Source of the DNA: an uncultured Verrucomicrobiales bacterium
GTDB taxonomy: Bacteria; Verrucomicrobiota; Verrucomicrobiia; Verrucomicrobiales; Akkermansiaceae
Assembly: GCA_937934595.1 (NCBI GenBank)
Contig: CALGZA010000011.1
Span: forward strand, 1-37,729
DNA: 37,729 nt
Reading direction: 5' to 3'
Of the stretch, positions 24,271 through 34,499 are shown piece after piece. The stretch's first letter is position 1. Each line of letters starts with the position of its first letter. The notes under the pieces are model-generated. The model ran no database searches, was not told the DNA's origin, and saw nothing but the letters and a program-made list of their open reading frames with translations. Made by a program: the position numbers and the translations under genes.

Positions 24271-27200
24271 ATGCTAAAGTGGACATTACAAAAAATCGTT
24301 GGTAACAAAAATGAGCGCGAAATCAAAAAACGTATCCAGCCCATTGTTGCTAAAATCAATCAAATCGAAGAAACCCTCCAATCCGAATCAGAGGAGGACG
24401 TCCTCGCTCGCACCACAAAATGGCAAAAACACCTCCATAGATACCTCCCACTTGATTCCCCATCAAAGCGCTTCATCGAAGCAATGTCTCCTGAAGACCT
24501 TGCCACACAAGCTAAAGCAATCGATGAAAGACTCTCAGAACTCCGTGATGAATTCCCTTCACTACCCACTGTCACAGCCACACCAGAATCCATCGAAGCC
24601 GCTAAAACCGCATTCCACCTAGCAGAAGAAGAATTCTCAGACAAAAGAGCCAATTACTTAAGCGAAATCCTACCAGAAGCCTACGCTGTTGTTAAAAACG
24701 CAGCTCGCCGCATGGCTGGATCCAAACTCACCCTCGGTGATCAAGATATCGAATGGAACATGGTTCACTTTGATGTCCAGCTTGTCGGAGGCATCGCCCT
24801 TCACCGTGGCATGATCGCAGAAATGATGACGGGTGAAGGTAAAACCCTCGTAGGAACACTTCCCGTCTATCTAAATGCTCTCACAGGTCTAGGAGTCCAC
24901 GTAGTCACTGTAAATGACTACCTCGCTAAGCGTGACTCAGAATGGATGGGTGCACTCTATAAATTCCTCGGCCTCACCGTAGGTTGCCTGCAAAACATGC
25001 AAGACCCAATGACGAGGAAAAACCAATACCTCACAGACATCACCTACGGAACAAACTCCGAATTCGGATTCGATTACCTCCGAGATAACGGAATGTCATC
25101 CTCTAAAGAAGAGCAAGTCCAAAGCAGACGCTATTTCGCTATTATCGATGAAGTAGACTCAGTGCTTATTGATGAAGCCAGAACACCGCTCATCATTTCC
25201 GGTCCATCCACCATTTCTAATACAGAGCAATACGTGCAATACAAAGGCATGATCGAAAAGCTCGTCAAAAAACAAAATACACTCTGCTCAGAACTCGCAG
25301 AAGAAGCAAAAAAAGCATTAGAAGCAGGAGACGAAGAACACGCAGGTCGCTGCCTCTTCAAGATCAAACTCGGCCAGCCGCGTAACCGCCAACTTGAGAA
25401 ACACATGCAGGATCCAGAATCCCGCCGCCTCATTGACAAAACAGAACTCTCATTCTACCAAGACGCCCAGAAAAAAGAACTCTACGCAGCAAAAGAAGAA
25501 CTCTACTTCACCATCGACGAGAAAGCCCATGATGCTGACCTCATGGAAATGGGCCGCAACCTCCTATCCCCAGATGATGAAGATGCATTCACACTCCCTG
25601 ATATCGCTGAAGAATATGCCGAAATAGATGCTAATAAAGACCTATCAGATCAACAAAAAATAGAGCTAAAAGAAGAGATTAGCGACCGCCTAGATAAACA
25701 AGGTGAAAAAGTACACTCCATCTCTCAGCTCCTAAAAGCATACTGCATTTATGAAAAAGATGTAGAATACGTCGTCGAAGACCAAAAAGTCAAAATCGTC
25801 GATGAGCAGACAGGCCGAAAAATGGAAGGCCGTCGCTGGTCAGATGGCCTGCACCAAGCTATAGAAGCTAAAGAAGGAGTCACAGTCGAACGTGAAACTC
25901 AGACCTACGCCACCATCACCATCCAGAATTATTTCCGCCTCTATGAAAAACTCGGAGGAATGACAGGAACCGCAGAAACAGAAGCCGCAGAATTTAGCGA
26001 CATCTACGGACTAGACGTCCTCCCTATCCCTACGAACCAACCTAACATGCGCGTCGATCTTAACGACCAAGTCTTCAAAACTCGCCGCGAAAAATACAAC
26101 GCAGTAGTCAACAAAATTACAGAATGCCAAGAAAAAGGTCAGCCCGTACTAGTAGGCACCGCCTCAGTCGATGCATCAGAAACTCTATCCAGACTACTTA
26201 AACGCGCCAAAATCACCCACTCCGTACTTAACGCCAAATTCCACGAGCAAGAAGCAGACATCATCGCCCGCGCAGGTAAAAAAGGTGCCGTCACAGTCTC
26301 CACAAACATGGCAGGTCGAGGAACAGACATCAAACTAGGTGAAGGCGTAGAAGAAATCGGTGGTCTCATGGTCATCGGCTGTGAGCGTTACCAGTCCAGA
26401 CGAGTTGATCGCCAGCTTCGTGGACGATGTGCCCGCCAAGGAGATAAAGGAATGAGCCAGTTCTACATCTCATTTGAAGATGACCTCATGAGAAACTTCG
26501 CAGCAGCTCAGCGCATGACTCGCATGATGGAAAAATTAGGCATGGAAGACGGCGAAGCTCTAGAACACAAATTTCTAAATAACTCAATCGAAACAGCTCA
26601 GAAAAGAGTAGAACAGCGCGACTACACTGGCCGTAAACGCGTCCTAGATTTTGATGACGTCATGAACATGCAGCGTGAAGTAGTCTACGGCTACAGAAAC
26701 GAAGTCATCTCCACAGAAGACCCTCGCGAGCTCATAGACGAAATCATCGATGAAATCATCCCAGAGCGAGTTCATGACTTCCTCGAAAACAGAGACCAAG
26801 CAGCACCAGACTATGCAGAGCTTCTAAATTGGGTAAATAACACATTCCCACTCGGCCTCACAATAGAGTCATCCGGACTACACGATAGAAATACAGAAGA
26901 AAATGCTGAATGGATTGTCAATGAAGTCAAAAAAGCATACCAGCTCAAAACTGAACACGAGGAACCAGAACTTCTCGACCACCTCGAGAGACACATCATC
27001 CTCTCAGGTATCGACAAACTCTGGCAACAACACCTCTACAACATGGACTCCCTGCGCGAAGGTATTAACCTCCGTGCTCAGGGACAAAAAGACCCACTTG
27101 TAGAATACAAAGTAGAAGCCTACAGCCTCTTCGAAACTCTCATGGACAACATCAAAGGAGAGTCACTCAGTAACCTATTCCGCTCCACCACAAGCCTCGA

Positions 27201-27423
27201 GCACTTCGAGCAGTTCCTTCAGAGCATGCCCACAGAATACAGTGACTTCGATGACGAAATGGAAGAACCAGTAGAAAAAATCTCACAAGATAACATCAGC
27301 CAAGCTGTAGCAACAGCAGGTGGTGTCCCTCTTAAAAATAACAAAAAAGTCAAATTAAACTTACCAAAGCGTAAACCCATCAAAATCAAAAGAACGGGTA
27401 AAAAAACAGCCAAGAAAAAGTAA
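24271..27423 (+). CDS. secA: Protein translocase ATPase SecA
   Basis: The motor ATPase pushes preproteins through SecYEG. I place the start at ATG 24271 (1050 residues), where the family's usual N-terminus begins (MLKWTLQKIVGNKNEREIKK). An upstream in-frame ATG at 24154 would add 39 unrelated residues and leave only nine bases to the divergent trpE start. Walker A is MTGEGKT near residue 186, Walker B is DEVDSVLIDEART near 293, and MAGRGTDIKL and LRGRCARQGDKG lie in the second motor domain. It is about 150 residues longer than the E. coli protein: extra sequence sits before Walker A and in a charged insert between IISGPS and the VEYVVEDQKV segment. The C-terminus lacks the Cys-rich zinc motif and ends in a Lys-rich tail. 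Confidence 0.93.
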   Translation: MLKWTLQKIVGNKNEREIKKRIQPIVAKINQIEETLQSESEEDVLARTTKWQKHLHRYLPLDSPSKRFIEAMSPEDLATQAKAIDERLSELRDEFPSLPTVTATPESIEAAKTAFHLAEEEFSDKRANYLSEILPEAYAVVKNAARRMAGSKLTLGDQDIEWNMVHFDVQLVGGIALHRGMIAEMMTGEGKTLVGTLPVYLNALTGLGVHVVTVNDYLAKRDSEWMGALYKFLGLTVGCLQNMQDPMTRKNQYLTDITYGTNSEFGFDYLRDNGMSSSKEEQVQSRRYFAIIDEVDSVLIDEARTPLIISGPSTISNTEQYVQYKGMIEKLVKKQNTLCSELAEEAKKALEAGDEEHAGRCLFKIKLGQPRNRQLEKHMQDPESRRLIDKTELSFYQDAQKKELYAAKEELYFTIDEKAHDADLMEMGRNLLSPDDEDAFTLPDIAEEYAEIDANKDLSDQQKIELKEEISDRLDKQGEKVHSISQLLKAYCIYEKDVEYVVEDQKVKIVDEQTGRKMEGRRWSDGLHQAIEAKEGVTVERETQTYATITIQNYFRLYEKLGGMTGTAETEAAEFSDIYGLDVLPIPTNQPNMRVDLNDQVFKTRREKYNAVVNKITECQEKGQPVLVGTASVDASETLSRLLKRAKITHSVLNAKFHEQEADIIARAGKKGAVTVSTNMAGRGTDIKLGEGVEEIGGLMVIGCERYQSRRVDRQLRGRCARQGDKGMSQFYISFEDDLMRNFAAAQRMTRMMEKLGMEDGEALEHKFLNNSIETAQKRVEQRDYTGRKRVLDFDDVMNMQREVVYGYRNEVISTEDPRELIDEIIDEIIPERVHDFLENRDQAAPDYAELLNWVNNTFPLGLTIESSGLHDRNTEENAEWIVNEVKKAYQLKTEHEEPELLDHLERHIILSGIDKLWQQHLYNMDSLREGINLRAQGQKDPLVEYKVEAYSLFETLMDNIKGESLSNLFRSTTSLEHFEQFLQSMPTEYSDFDDEMEEPVEKISQDNISQAVATAGGVPLKNNKKVKLNLPKRKPIKIKRTGKKTAKKK

Positions 27424-27452
27424 CAAAAATAACAGTTGAGTGAAATCTTACC

Positions 27453-27487
27453 AAGCCTACATTAGTAATCACTAATGTAGGCTTTTT
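27453..27487 (+). terminator. Intrinsic terminator after secA
   Basis: A perfect 14-bp hairpin (27453-27466 pairing with 27471-27484, loop AATC) is followed directly by a T run (27483-27487). It begins 30 bases after the secA stop, has no mismatch, and should insulate secA from the next operon. Confidence 0.9.
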
Positions 27488-27539
27488 AATGAACCAAATT
27501 CACAGATACACAGCTCACAAACACTACGTATTATTTAAA

Positions 27540-27568
27540 TTGATACATTATCACTAATAAAATACATT
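27540..27568 (+). promoter_or_regulatory. Candidate promoter of the DUF1549/1553-DUF1501 operon
   Basis: TTGATA (27540-27545) and TACATT (27563-27568) are 17 bases apart. Transcription would begin near 27575, about 20 bases before the ATG at 27596. It lies downstream of the secA terminator. Confidence 0.4.
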
Positions 27569-27595
27569 CTCTACAACCAGAGTCATACTTTATCC

Positions 27596-30500
27596 ATGCC
27601 AAACATCATAAACATCCTTAGATCTTTGGGGTCACTTCTCAGCATCTTATCAATGCTTACACTCTCTTCGTGCCAAAAAAAATCACAAACCATCACTGCC
27701 AATACTCAGCCCATCGAAAAACACACACAAGATCACGGACATAACCAAATTGACTTCAACAACCAGGTAATGCCCATCCTCTCTGATAAATGCTTCCACT
27801 GTCACGGCCCAGACGCCAAAAACCAAAAATCTGATTACCGCCTAGACACAGAGGAAAACGCAAAAAAAGCACTCACCGGCGGAGGCTATGCCATCGTCCC
27901 CGGTAACCTGGAGCAAAGTAAACTCCACATGCATATCCACGATACAGGGGATGACATGATGCCCCCAGCAGATTCTAATCGCTCACTAAGTAAACATGAA
28001 AAAAATATACTCGATACATGGATCCTGCAAGGTGCCAAATACTCCAAACACTGGGCATACATACCAATACCAAAAAAAATAAAACTCCCAGAAAAAACAA
28101 CCTGGGCAAAAAACGAAATTGACCAGTTCATACATTCCCAATTCGCAACTCACAACCTCAAACCAGCTCCAGAAATCAACAAAGAAAAATGGCTCCGCCG
28201 CGTCACCTTTGACCTCACTGGACTCCCACCCACACTAACAGAACTAGACAACTTCAGCGCAGACACATCACCTCATGCCTACGAAAAAGCAGTAGACCGC
28301 CTATTCCTCACTGATGCATATGCAGAAAGAATGACAAACGAATGGATGGATGTCGCACGCTACGCAGACAGCTACGGCTACCAGACCGATAAACCTCGCT
28401 TCGTCTGGCCATGGAGAGACTGGGTCATCAGCTCATTCAAAAAAAATCAACCATACAGTGAATTCATCACTTGGCAGCTAGCTGGAGACCTACTCCCTAA
28501 CCACACCAGAGAACAACAACTAGCCACCACATTCAATCGTCTCCACTCACAAAAAGCAGAAGGAGGCAGCGTCGAAGAAGAATTCCGCGTAGAATACGTC
28601 GCAGACCGCCTCCACACATTCGGCACTGCATTCCTCGGCCTCACCATGGAATGCAGCCGCTGTCATGACCATAAATATGACCCCATATCCACAAAGTCAT
28701 ACTACGAAATGAGCTCCTTCTTCGCTAACATCGATGAAGCAGGTCTCTACTCCTTCTTTAACGCAAACGCACCACCACCACCCACTCTCCTTCTAACCAC
28801 TAAGGAACAAGACAAAAACATAGCCACTAACCTCTCAACCCTCAAAAAAGCAGAGCAAAATCTCCAAAATACCAAAAACAATCAACAGTCTCATTTTCAA
28901 GCATGGCTAGAAAATAGACCCCAAACACCACAATGGAAAAACATCACAGCTCACTTCTCATTCGACTCAATAGAAGGCAGAAAAATCCCAAACAACATTA
29001 ACCCAAAAGCAATAGCATCGACCAATCCAGCTAACAAAATACTTCCCCAAGGTGTCACCAAAGCTGCAGTTCAACTCACGGGTGACCACCCCATCAACAT
29101 CAAAATACCAAAATACAACAGAGAAGCACCACTCACATTCTCCTTCTGGATAAAACCCACAAAACTACACGACCGAGCCGTCATCTTCCACCAGTCTCGC
29201 GCATGGACTGACTCCGCCAGTAAAGGATACGAGTTACTCCTAGAAAAAGGCAAACTCAGCGCAGCATGGATCCACTTCTGGCCAGGAAACGCCCTGCGCG
29301 TCAGAGCCACAGAAGAACTCCCCATCAACAAATGGACACACGTCTCCATCGTTTACGATGGATCCAGCTCAGCCAAAGGACTCCAGATCTACACAGATGG
29401 TAACCTAGCACCCTCAGAAATAATACGAGATCAGCTTACCAAAGAAATAGTCAAACGCGCAGGCAGATCACTAACCATCGGACAGCGCTTCCGTGACAGC
29501 GGATTTAAAGACGGCCTCCTAGACGAATTCAAAATATTCAACAGAAACATCTCCAGCATCGAAGCCAAACAACTCTTCGATAAAAAATCACTCTCATCGC
29601 TATTAAAAAAACCTCTAACAGCACTGAGCCCCTCAGAAAAAAAACAGCTCTTCCCCTACTTCCTCGGAAACCACTCAGAACCATACATTACAGCAAGTAA
29701 AACACTTCAAACCGCTCGCGCTAATTATAATGACTCTATAGACACCACCACCGGAATCATGGTCATGAAAGAACTTCCAAAACCAAAAAAAGCATTCATC
29801 CTAGATAGAGGCCTATACAGCGAGAAAGGCCAAGAAGTAACCGCAAACACTCCAGACATCCTCCCCCCATTCCCAGAAAAAACCAAAAAAAATCGCCTCG
29901 GACTCGCCAAATGGCTACTCCAAGATAACCACCCACTCACAGCGCGCGTCACTGTCAACCGATACTGGCAAATGATCTTCTCACGCGGAATCGTCTCTAC
30001 ACCTGAAGACTTCGGAAGCCAAGGTAATCGCCCCAGCCACCCAGAACTACTCGACTGGCTCGCCAGAGACTTCATGGACAACAACTGGGACGTCCGCAGA
30101 CTACTCAAGCAAATGGTCCTCTCCGCCACCTACAGACAAAGCACTGTAACTACTCCAGAAATGAGAGAAACAGACCCTAAAAATATTTACCTCTCAAGAG
30201 CCAACCCAGCCAGATTAACCGCCGAAATGATCAGAGACCAAATGCTAGCCACCAGCGGACTCCTTAATACAACCATCGGCGGACCATCCGTCAGACCATA
30301 TGAAGTTGCCTACGCACTGAAACCCATGAAGCCAGAAACCAAAGACGGCCTCTACCGCCGTAGCCTATACACTTGGTGGCAAATAACAGCACCAGCACCC
30401 GTCATGACAACATTCAATGCATCTAAAAGAGACGTATGCCGTGTAAGCAGAGACGTCACCGCATCACCACTACAAGCACTCGTACTACTCAATGGTGCCG

Positions 30501-30817
30501 AATTCATCGAGGCAAGCAGAGCACTTGGTATTAAAATACTCACCAAATTCCCAAACACAGAAGACCAACCAGCCATGGTAGAATCCATCTTCCGCACCCT
30601 AACAAGCCGTATCCCTACTACCCGCGAAAGAGAAATATTCCTCAACCTATACCGCCAACAATTAACCTACTACCAAAACACCCCAGAAGAAGCAGCCGCT
30701 CTCCTCAAAGTCGGTGAAGCACCTAAATCTAACACTTTGGACGATGCCAGCCAAGCAGCAGCCACAACCCTAGCTAACACCATTTCCAACCTAGACGAAT
30801 GCCTAATCAAGCGATGA
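27596..30817 (+). CDS. Cytochrome-type DUF1549/DUF1553 lipoprotein with LamG insert (PSCyt1-PSCyt2-PSD1)
   Basis: The 1073-residue exported protein has a lipoprotein signal with lipobox LSSC (Cys26). A cytochrome-c-like domain follows with CFHCH (Cys66, Cys69, His70) and a distal MMPP near 121-124, then DUF1549 (about 169-380) with its conserved ECSRCHDHKYDP-type motif at MECSRCHDHKYDP. A LamG-type concanavalin domain lies at about 447-660 (WIKP, LQIYTDGN, LLDEFKIFNR), and DUF1553 at about 770-1060 (LTARVTVNRYWQ, RRSLYTWW, SPLQALVLLN). These families are expanded in Planctomycetes and Verrucomicrobia and are thought to take part in polysaccharide or sulfated-glycan use, without a proven reaction. 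The gene overlaps the following DUF1501 gene (ATGA). Confidence 0.93.
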   Translation: MPNIINILRSLGSLLSILSMLTLSSCQKKSQTITANTQPIEKHTQDHGHNQIDFNNQVMPILSDKCFHCHGPDAKNQKSDYRLDTEENAKKALTGGGYAIVPGNLEQSKLHMHIHDTGDDMMPPADSNRSLSKHEKNILDTWILQGAKYSKHWAYIPIPKKIKLPEKTTWAKNEIDQFIHSQFATHNLKPAPEINKEKWLRRVTFDLTGLPPTLTELDNFSADTSPHAYEKAVDRLFLTDAYAERMTNEWMDVARYADSYGYQTDKPRFVWPWRDWVISSFKKNQPYSEFITWQLAGDLLPNHTREQQLATTFNRLHSQKAEGGSVEEEFRVEYVADRLHTFGTAFLGLTMECSRCHDHKYDPISTKSYYEMSSFFANIDEAGLYSFFNANAPPPPTLLLTTKEQDKNIATNLSTLKKAEQNLQNTKNNQQSHFQAWLENRPQTPQWKNITAHFSFDSIEGRKIPNNINPKAIASTNPANKILPQGVTKAAVQLTGDHPINIKIPKYNREAPLTFSFWIKPTKLHDRAVIFHQSRAWTDSASKGYELLLEKGKLSAAWIHFWPGNALRVRATEELPINKWTHVSIVYDGSSSAKGLQIYTDGNLAPSEIIRDQLTKEIVKRAGRSLTIGQRFRDSGFKDGLLDEFKIFNRNISSIEAKQLFDKKSLSSLLKKPLTALSPSEKKQLFPYFLGNHSEPYITASKTLQTARANYNDSIDTTTGIMVMKELPKPKKAFILDRGLYSEKGQEVTANTPDILPPFPEKTKKNRLGLAKWLLQDNHPLTARVTVNRYWQMIFSRGIVSTPEDFGSQGNRPSHPELLDWLARDFMDNNWDVRRLLKQMVLSATYRQSTVTTPEMRETDPKNIYLSRANPARLTAEMIRDQMLATSGLLNTTIGGPSVRPYEVAYALKPMKPETKDGLYRRSLYTWWQITAPAPVMTTFNASKRDVCRVSRDVTASPLQALVLLNGAEFIEASRALGIKILTKFPNTEDQPAMVESIFRTLTSRIPTTREREIFLNLYRQQLTYYQNTPEEAAALLKVGEAPKSNTLDDASQAAATTLANTISNLDECLIKR

Positions 30818-32244
30818 AACACTGCACCGGATACCAAACCAACCTAGGCATGAGCCGCCGAAAATTCCTCAACTCACTAGGAATGGGACTCGGTAGCCTA
30901 GCACTATCTAACATCCTCACACCAGAAGCACTCGCCGAAAAACTACTCGGCTCGCCTCAGTTCGCCCCTAAAGCAAAACGCATCATTTTCCTCTTCCAGT
31001 CCGGCGGCCCATCACAGCTAGACATGTTTGACTACAAGCCAACGCTCAACAAAGAACACGGTAAAGAACTACCAGACAGCGTCCGTAAAGGACAACGCCT
31101 AACAGGTATGTCAGGTAACCAATCCAGCCTCCCACTCGTCGGTTCACCATACTCATTCAAACAACACGGCGAATCAGGTAACTGGTTCAGCGAACTCCTC
31201 CCACACACCGCAAAAATCTCAGATGAAATCTGCATCCTCAAAGCACTAAACACAGAAGCCATTAACCACGGCCCAGGCATCACCATGATGCAAACCGGCT
31301 CCCAGCTCGCAGGGCGTCCCAGCATCGGATCATGGCTATCCTACGGCCTAGGATCAGAGAACCAAGACCTCCCAGACTTCGTTGTCATGAACACCAAAAA
31401 CAAAGGCGGACAACCACTCGTCTCTCGCCTCTGGGGCAGCGGATTCCTTCCAGGTAAACATGACGGCGTCCGCTTCAGACCCGATAAAAACGCCGTCCTC
31501 TACCTAAACCGCCCAGATGGAGTCAGCGCCAACACCAGAAGACAAGCCCTAGATGCGCTCAATGAAATACACCAACAACAACTAGAAAAAACCTCAGACC
31601 CCATCCTAGAAACACGCATCGCACAATACGAAATGGCATTCCGCATGCAGACCTCCGTCCCTGAAGTCACAGACCTCAGCAAAGAAACCGAAGACACCTT
31701 CAACCTCTACGGACAAGACGCCAAAACCCCAGGCACATACGCTGCTAACTGCCTCATGGCTAGAAGACTCGCTGAACGTGGAGTCAAATTCATTCAGCTC
31801 TACCACCAAGGATGGGACCAACACAACAAACTCAAAAAAAATATCACCATCCAATGCCAAGAAACAGACCAAGCCTCAGCAGCACTCATCACTGACCTCA
31901 AACAACGCGGCATGCTCGATGACACTCTTGTCATCTGGGGCGGCGAATTCGGTCGCACCAACTACAGCCAAGGACCACTCAACCAAAACTTCGGACGTGA
32001 CCACCACCCACGCTGCTTCTCCATGTGGATGGCTGGTGGAGGCATCAAACCAGGCATAACCCACGGTGAAACAGATGAATACGGATACAACGTCGTTAAA
32101 GACGGCGTCCACATACATGACTTCCACGCCACCATCATGCACCTACTCGGTATCAACCACGAGCAACTAACATACAAATACCAAGGCCGCCACTTCCGCC
32201 TAACAGATGTCCACGGTCACATCGTCAAAAACATCATCAAATAA
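30814..32244 (+). CDS. Tat-exported DUF1501 protein (sulfatase/alkaline-phosphatase-like fold)
   Basis: The 476-residue protein has a twin-arginine signal SRRKFLNSLGMGLGS soon after the N-terminus. The body has the DUF1501 landmarks FLFQSGGPSQLDMFDYKP, INHGPGITMMQTG, IQLYHQGWDQH, LVIWGGEFGRT and RDHHPRCFSMWMAGGG. The Asp and His residues in these motifs suggest a metal-dependent hydrolase of the alkaline-phosphatase/sulfatase superfamily. I chose the ATG at 30814, which makes a four-base ATGA overlap with the upstream stop; an ATG at 30799 is also possible. The pairing with a DUF1549/1553 partner is the standard genomic arrangement. Tat export implies folding, perhaps with a metal, before secretion. 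It ends 32 bases before the convergent recQ. Confidence 0.93.
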   Translation: MKHCTGYQTNLGMSRRKFLNSLGMGLGSLALSNILTPEALAEKLLGSPQFAPKAKRIIFLFQSGGPSQLDMFDYKPTLNKEHGKELPDSVRKGQRLTGMSGNQSSLPLVGSPYSFKQHGESGNWFSELLPHTAKISDEICILKALNTEAINHGPGITMMQTGSQLAGRPSIGSWLSYGLGSENQDLPDFVVMNTKNKGGQPLVSRLWGSGFLPGKHDGVRFRPDKNAVLYLNRPDGVSANTRRQALDALNEIHQQQLEKTSDPILETRIAQYEMAFRMQTSVPEVTDLSKETEDTFNLYGQDAKTPGTYAANCLMARRLAERGVKFIQLYHQGWDQHNKLKKNITIQCQETDQASAALITDLKQRGMLDDTLVIWGGEFGRTNYSQGPLNQNFGRDHHPRCFSMWMAGGGIKPGITHGETDEYGYNVVKDGVHIHDFHATIMHLLGINHEQLTYKYQGRHFRLTDVHGHIVKNIIK

Positions 32245-32276
32245 ACCAATCCACCACTCCCCCCAGCCCCTATGCT

Positions 32277-34499
32277 TTAAACCACAGTCTTACTACCGTG
32301 AACAGCCAAGACTATCTTTATTACTCCATAACTAAGCCTCTCCTCAGCAGCCATAAAAATCGGCTTTAATGCCTCAGCCCCATGTTCAGCTATAAGCTTC
32401 AAACACAGAGCCTCCTCAGCATCACTAACATAGTCACGGATATCTAACTCCTCACCCTCCTCAAACAATCGCGCCACATGCCCCTCCACCGTAGTTAAAC
32501 CTAACTTACGCTTCTCAGCTATCTCAGCAGCACTCATACCCCCCTGTAACATTTCCAAAGTCACCTTATAAGTTTCACCTAATCCACGCTTAAGACCACC
32601 ACCCCCAGAACCACCACCACTCCTCACCCCAGTCTTCAAACCAGCCACCGCCACCCTCTCCCCCCTCACATCAGGATGCTCCTCTAAATAATCACAAACA
32701 GCACCCACAAAAATCTCCCCATACTTCTCTAACTTCGCTGCACCCACACCATGCAACCTCTGTAATTCATCCAGTGACTCAGGCATCACCGCAGCCATCT
32801 GCCTAAGCGTCCTATCCGCAAACACCACATAAGGCGGCACCCCAGCCTTATCAGCCTCCTCCTTCCTCCGGCCCCGCAAATAATCAAAAAATGCCTCATC
32901 ACAAGGCTGCTCATCATCACTCCGTGAACTACCACCCACCTTCTCAGGTTCCACTCTCTGATCCACCTGCATTGAAAACCTCTCACCACCCTTGCCCATC
33001 ATCAAATCCCAGCCTAACTGCGTCATCCCTGGAACCGGATACTGTGCCTTAGATAAAGCCAAATGCCCAGACGTCAGCAACGCATCCATCACTCCTCGCC
33101 AATAACCCTTCGCCTTATCCTTACCCACCCCATAAGTCTTTAACTGATCATGACCAAACTGCTTAACCTTTGCAGTCTTAGCCCCCACAACAATATCACA
33201 AACCTGAACCATCCCAAACTTCCCATTCGTCCGAGCCACAGCTGACAAAACAATCTGCGCATCCCGTGTCGCATCCACAGCCATAAAATCCCCAGCACAA
33301 AAATCACAACCACCACAATTCTCACTAACATAATCCTCATTAAAATAACCTAACAACGCCTTCCTCCTACACTGCGGAACCGCCGCAAATCGATCCATCG
33401 CGCGTAACAACCCACGCGTCCTCTCACGCTCAGCATCATCACCTATATCATCTATAAAACGTGATAACTTAACCACATCACCAGAACCATGAAGTAACAA
33501 ACAACTAGACTTCTCACCATCCCTTCCAGCACGACCCGTCTCCTGATAATACCCCTCAATATTCTTCGGCAAATCAACATGCACCACATACCTTACATCA
33601 GCCTTATCAATCCCCATCCCAAATGCAACCGTAGCCACTATCACATCACAGTCATCACGGATAAAATCCTCCTGAGCCCTAGACCTAACCCCAGCCTCCA
33701 TCCCAGCATGATACCCCAGAGCATTCACCCCATTCCTCTTCAGTAAGTCCACCGTCTGCTCCACACTCTTCCGCGTCGTCCTATACACCACACCACTCTC
33801 ACCCTTCCTCTGAGAAATATAATCCACCAGCTGCCTCTCCCAGTCCTTCTTCGCCCTAACCTCATAAAATAAATTAACCCTATCAAACGAAGCCCTCAAC
33901 TTCACCGCATCCACCAAACCAAGACGCTCCTCAATGTCCGCCGCCACCCGCTCAGTCGCCGTCGCCGTATAAGCCACTATCGGAACCCCCACAAACAACG
34001 ACTTCAACCGATTCAAAAACAAATAATCTGGCCTGAAATCATGACCCCACTCAGAAATACAATGCGCCTCATCAATCGCAAAAAAACTCGGACCCCCACC
34101 AGGAGAACGCCTCAAAAAATCTACAAAACCTCCACTAGATAATCGCTCAGGAGCCACATACAGCAAATCTAACACCCCATCCCTATACATACGCTCCACC
34201 TCCTGCGCCTCCCCCATATCCAGAGTGCTATTTAAGCAAGCCGCCCGTATCCCATTAGCCACCGCAGCATCTACCTGATCCTTCATCAGCGCTATCAAAG
34301 GACTCACCACCACACAACACCCATCCAAAACAACAGCAGGCAGCTGGTAACACAACGACTTACCACCCCCAGTAGGCATCACCCCAAACACATCCCTACC
34401 ATCCAGCACCCCTCGCACCAACTCCTCCTGATTCGGCCTAAAACCAGAAAACCCAAACACATCAGCCAATACCTGCTCAACCGTCATATCCATTCTCAT
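32277..34499 (-). CDS. recQ: ATP-dependent DNA helicase RecQ
   Basis: The 740-residue superfamily-2 3'-5' helicase acts in recombination and replication-fork repair. It has Walker A TGGGKS (43-48), DEAH (143-146), the aromatic-rich loop WGHDFRPDY (151-159), and ATVAFGMGIDKADVR with QETGRAGRDG in the second helicase domain. A zinc site follows, with Cys residues in QCRRKALLGYF and CGGCDFC. Then come the RQC winged helix, an HRDC domain (about 543-620, LQRLHGVGAAKLEKYG) and a C-terminal helix-turn-helix region (about 645-740, with MSAAEIAEKRKLGLTTVEGHV). The extra C-terminal domain makes it longer than E. coli RecQ and is common in RecQ proteins outside the Proteobacteria. It is transcribed alone. 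Two further in-frame ATGs lie within the first five codons. Confidence 0.96.
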   Translation of the reverse strand: MRMDMTVEQVLADVFGFSGFRPNQEELVRGVLDGRDVFGVMPTGGGKSLCYQLPAVVLDGCCVVVSPLIALMKDQVDAAVANGIRAACLNSTLDMGEAQEVERMYRDGVLDLLYVAPERLSSGGFVDFLRRSPGGGPSFFAIDEAHCISEWGHDFRPDYLFLNRLKSLFVGVPIVAYTATATERVAADIEERLGLVDAVKLRASFDRVNLFYEVRAKKDWERQLVDYISQRKGESGVVYRTTRKSVEQTVDLLKRNGVNALGYHAGMEAGVRSRAQEDFIRDDCDVIVATVAFGMGIDKADVRYVVHVDLPKNIEGYYQETGRAGRDGEKSSCLLLHGSGDVVKLSRFIDDIGDDAERERTRGLLRAMDRFAAVPQCRRKALLGYFNEDYVSENCGGCDFCAGDFMAVDATRDAQIVLSAVARTNGKFGMVQVCDIVVGAKTAKVKQFGHDQLKTYGVGKDKAKGYWRGVMDALLTSGHLALSKAQYPVPGMTQLGWDLMMGKGGERFSMQVDQRVEPEKVGGSSRSDDEQPCDEAFFDYLRGRRKEEADKAGVPPYVVFADRTLRQMAAVMPESLDELQRLHGVGAAKLEKYGEIFVGAVCDYLEEHPDVRGERVAVAGLKTGVRSGGGSGGGGLKRGLGETYKVTLEMLQGGMSAAEIAEKRKLGLTTVEGHVARLFEEGEELDIRDYVSDAEEALCLKLIAEHGAEALKPIFMAAEERLSYGVIKIVLAVHGSKTVV

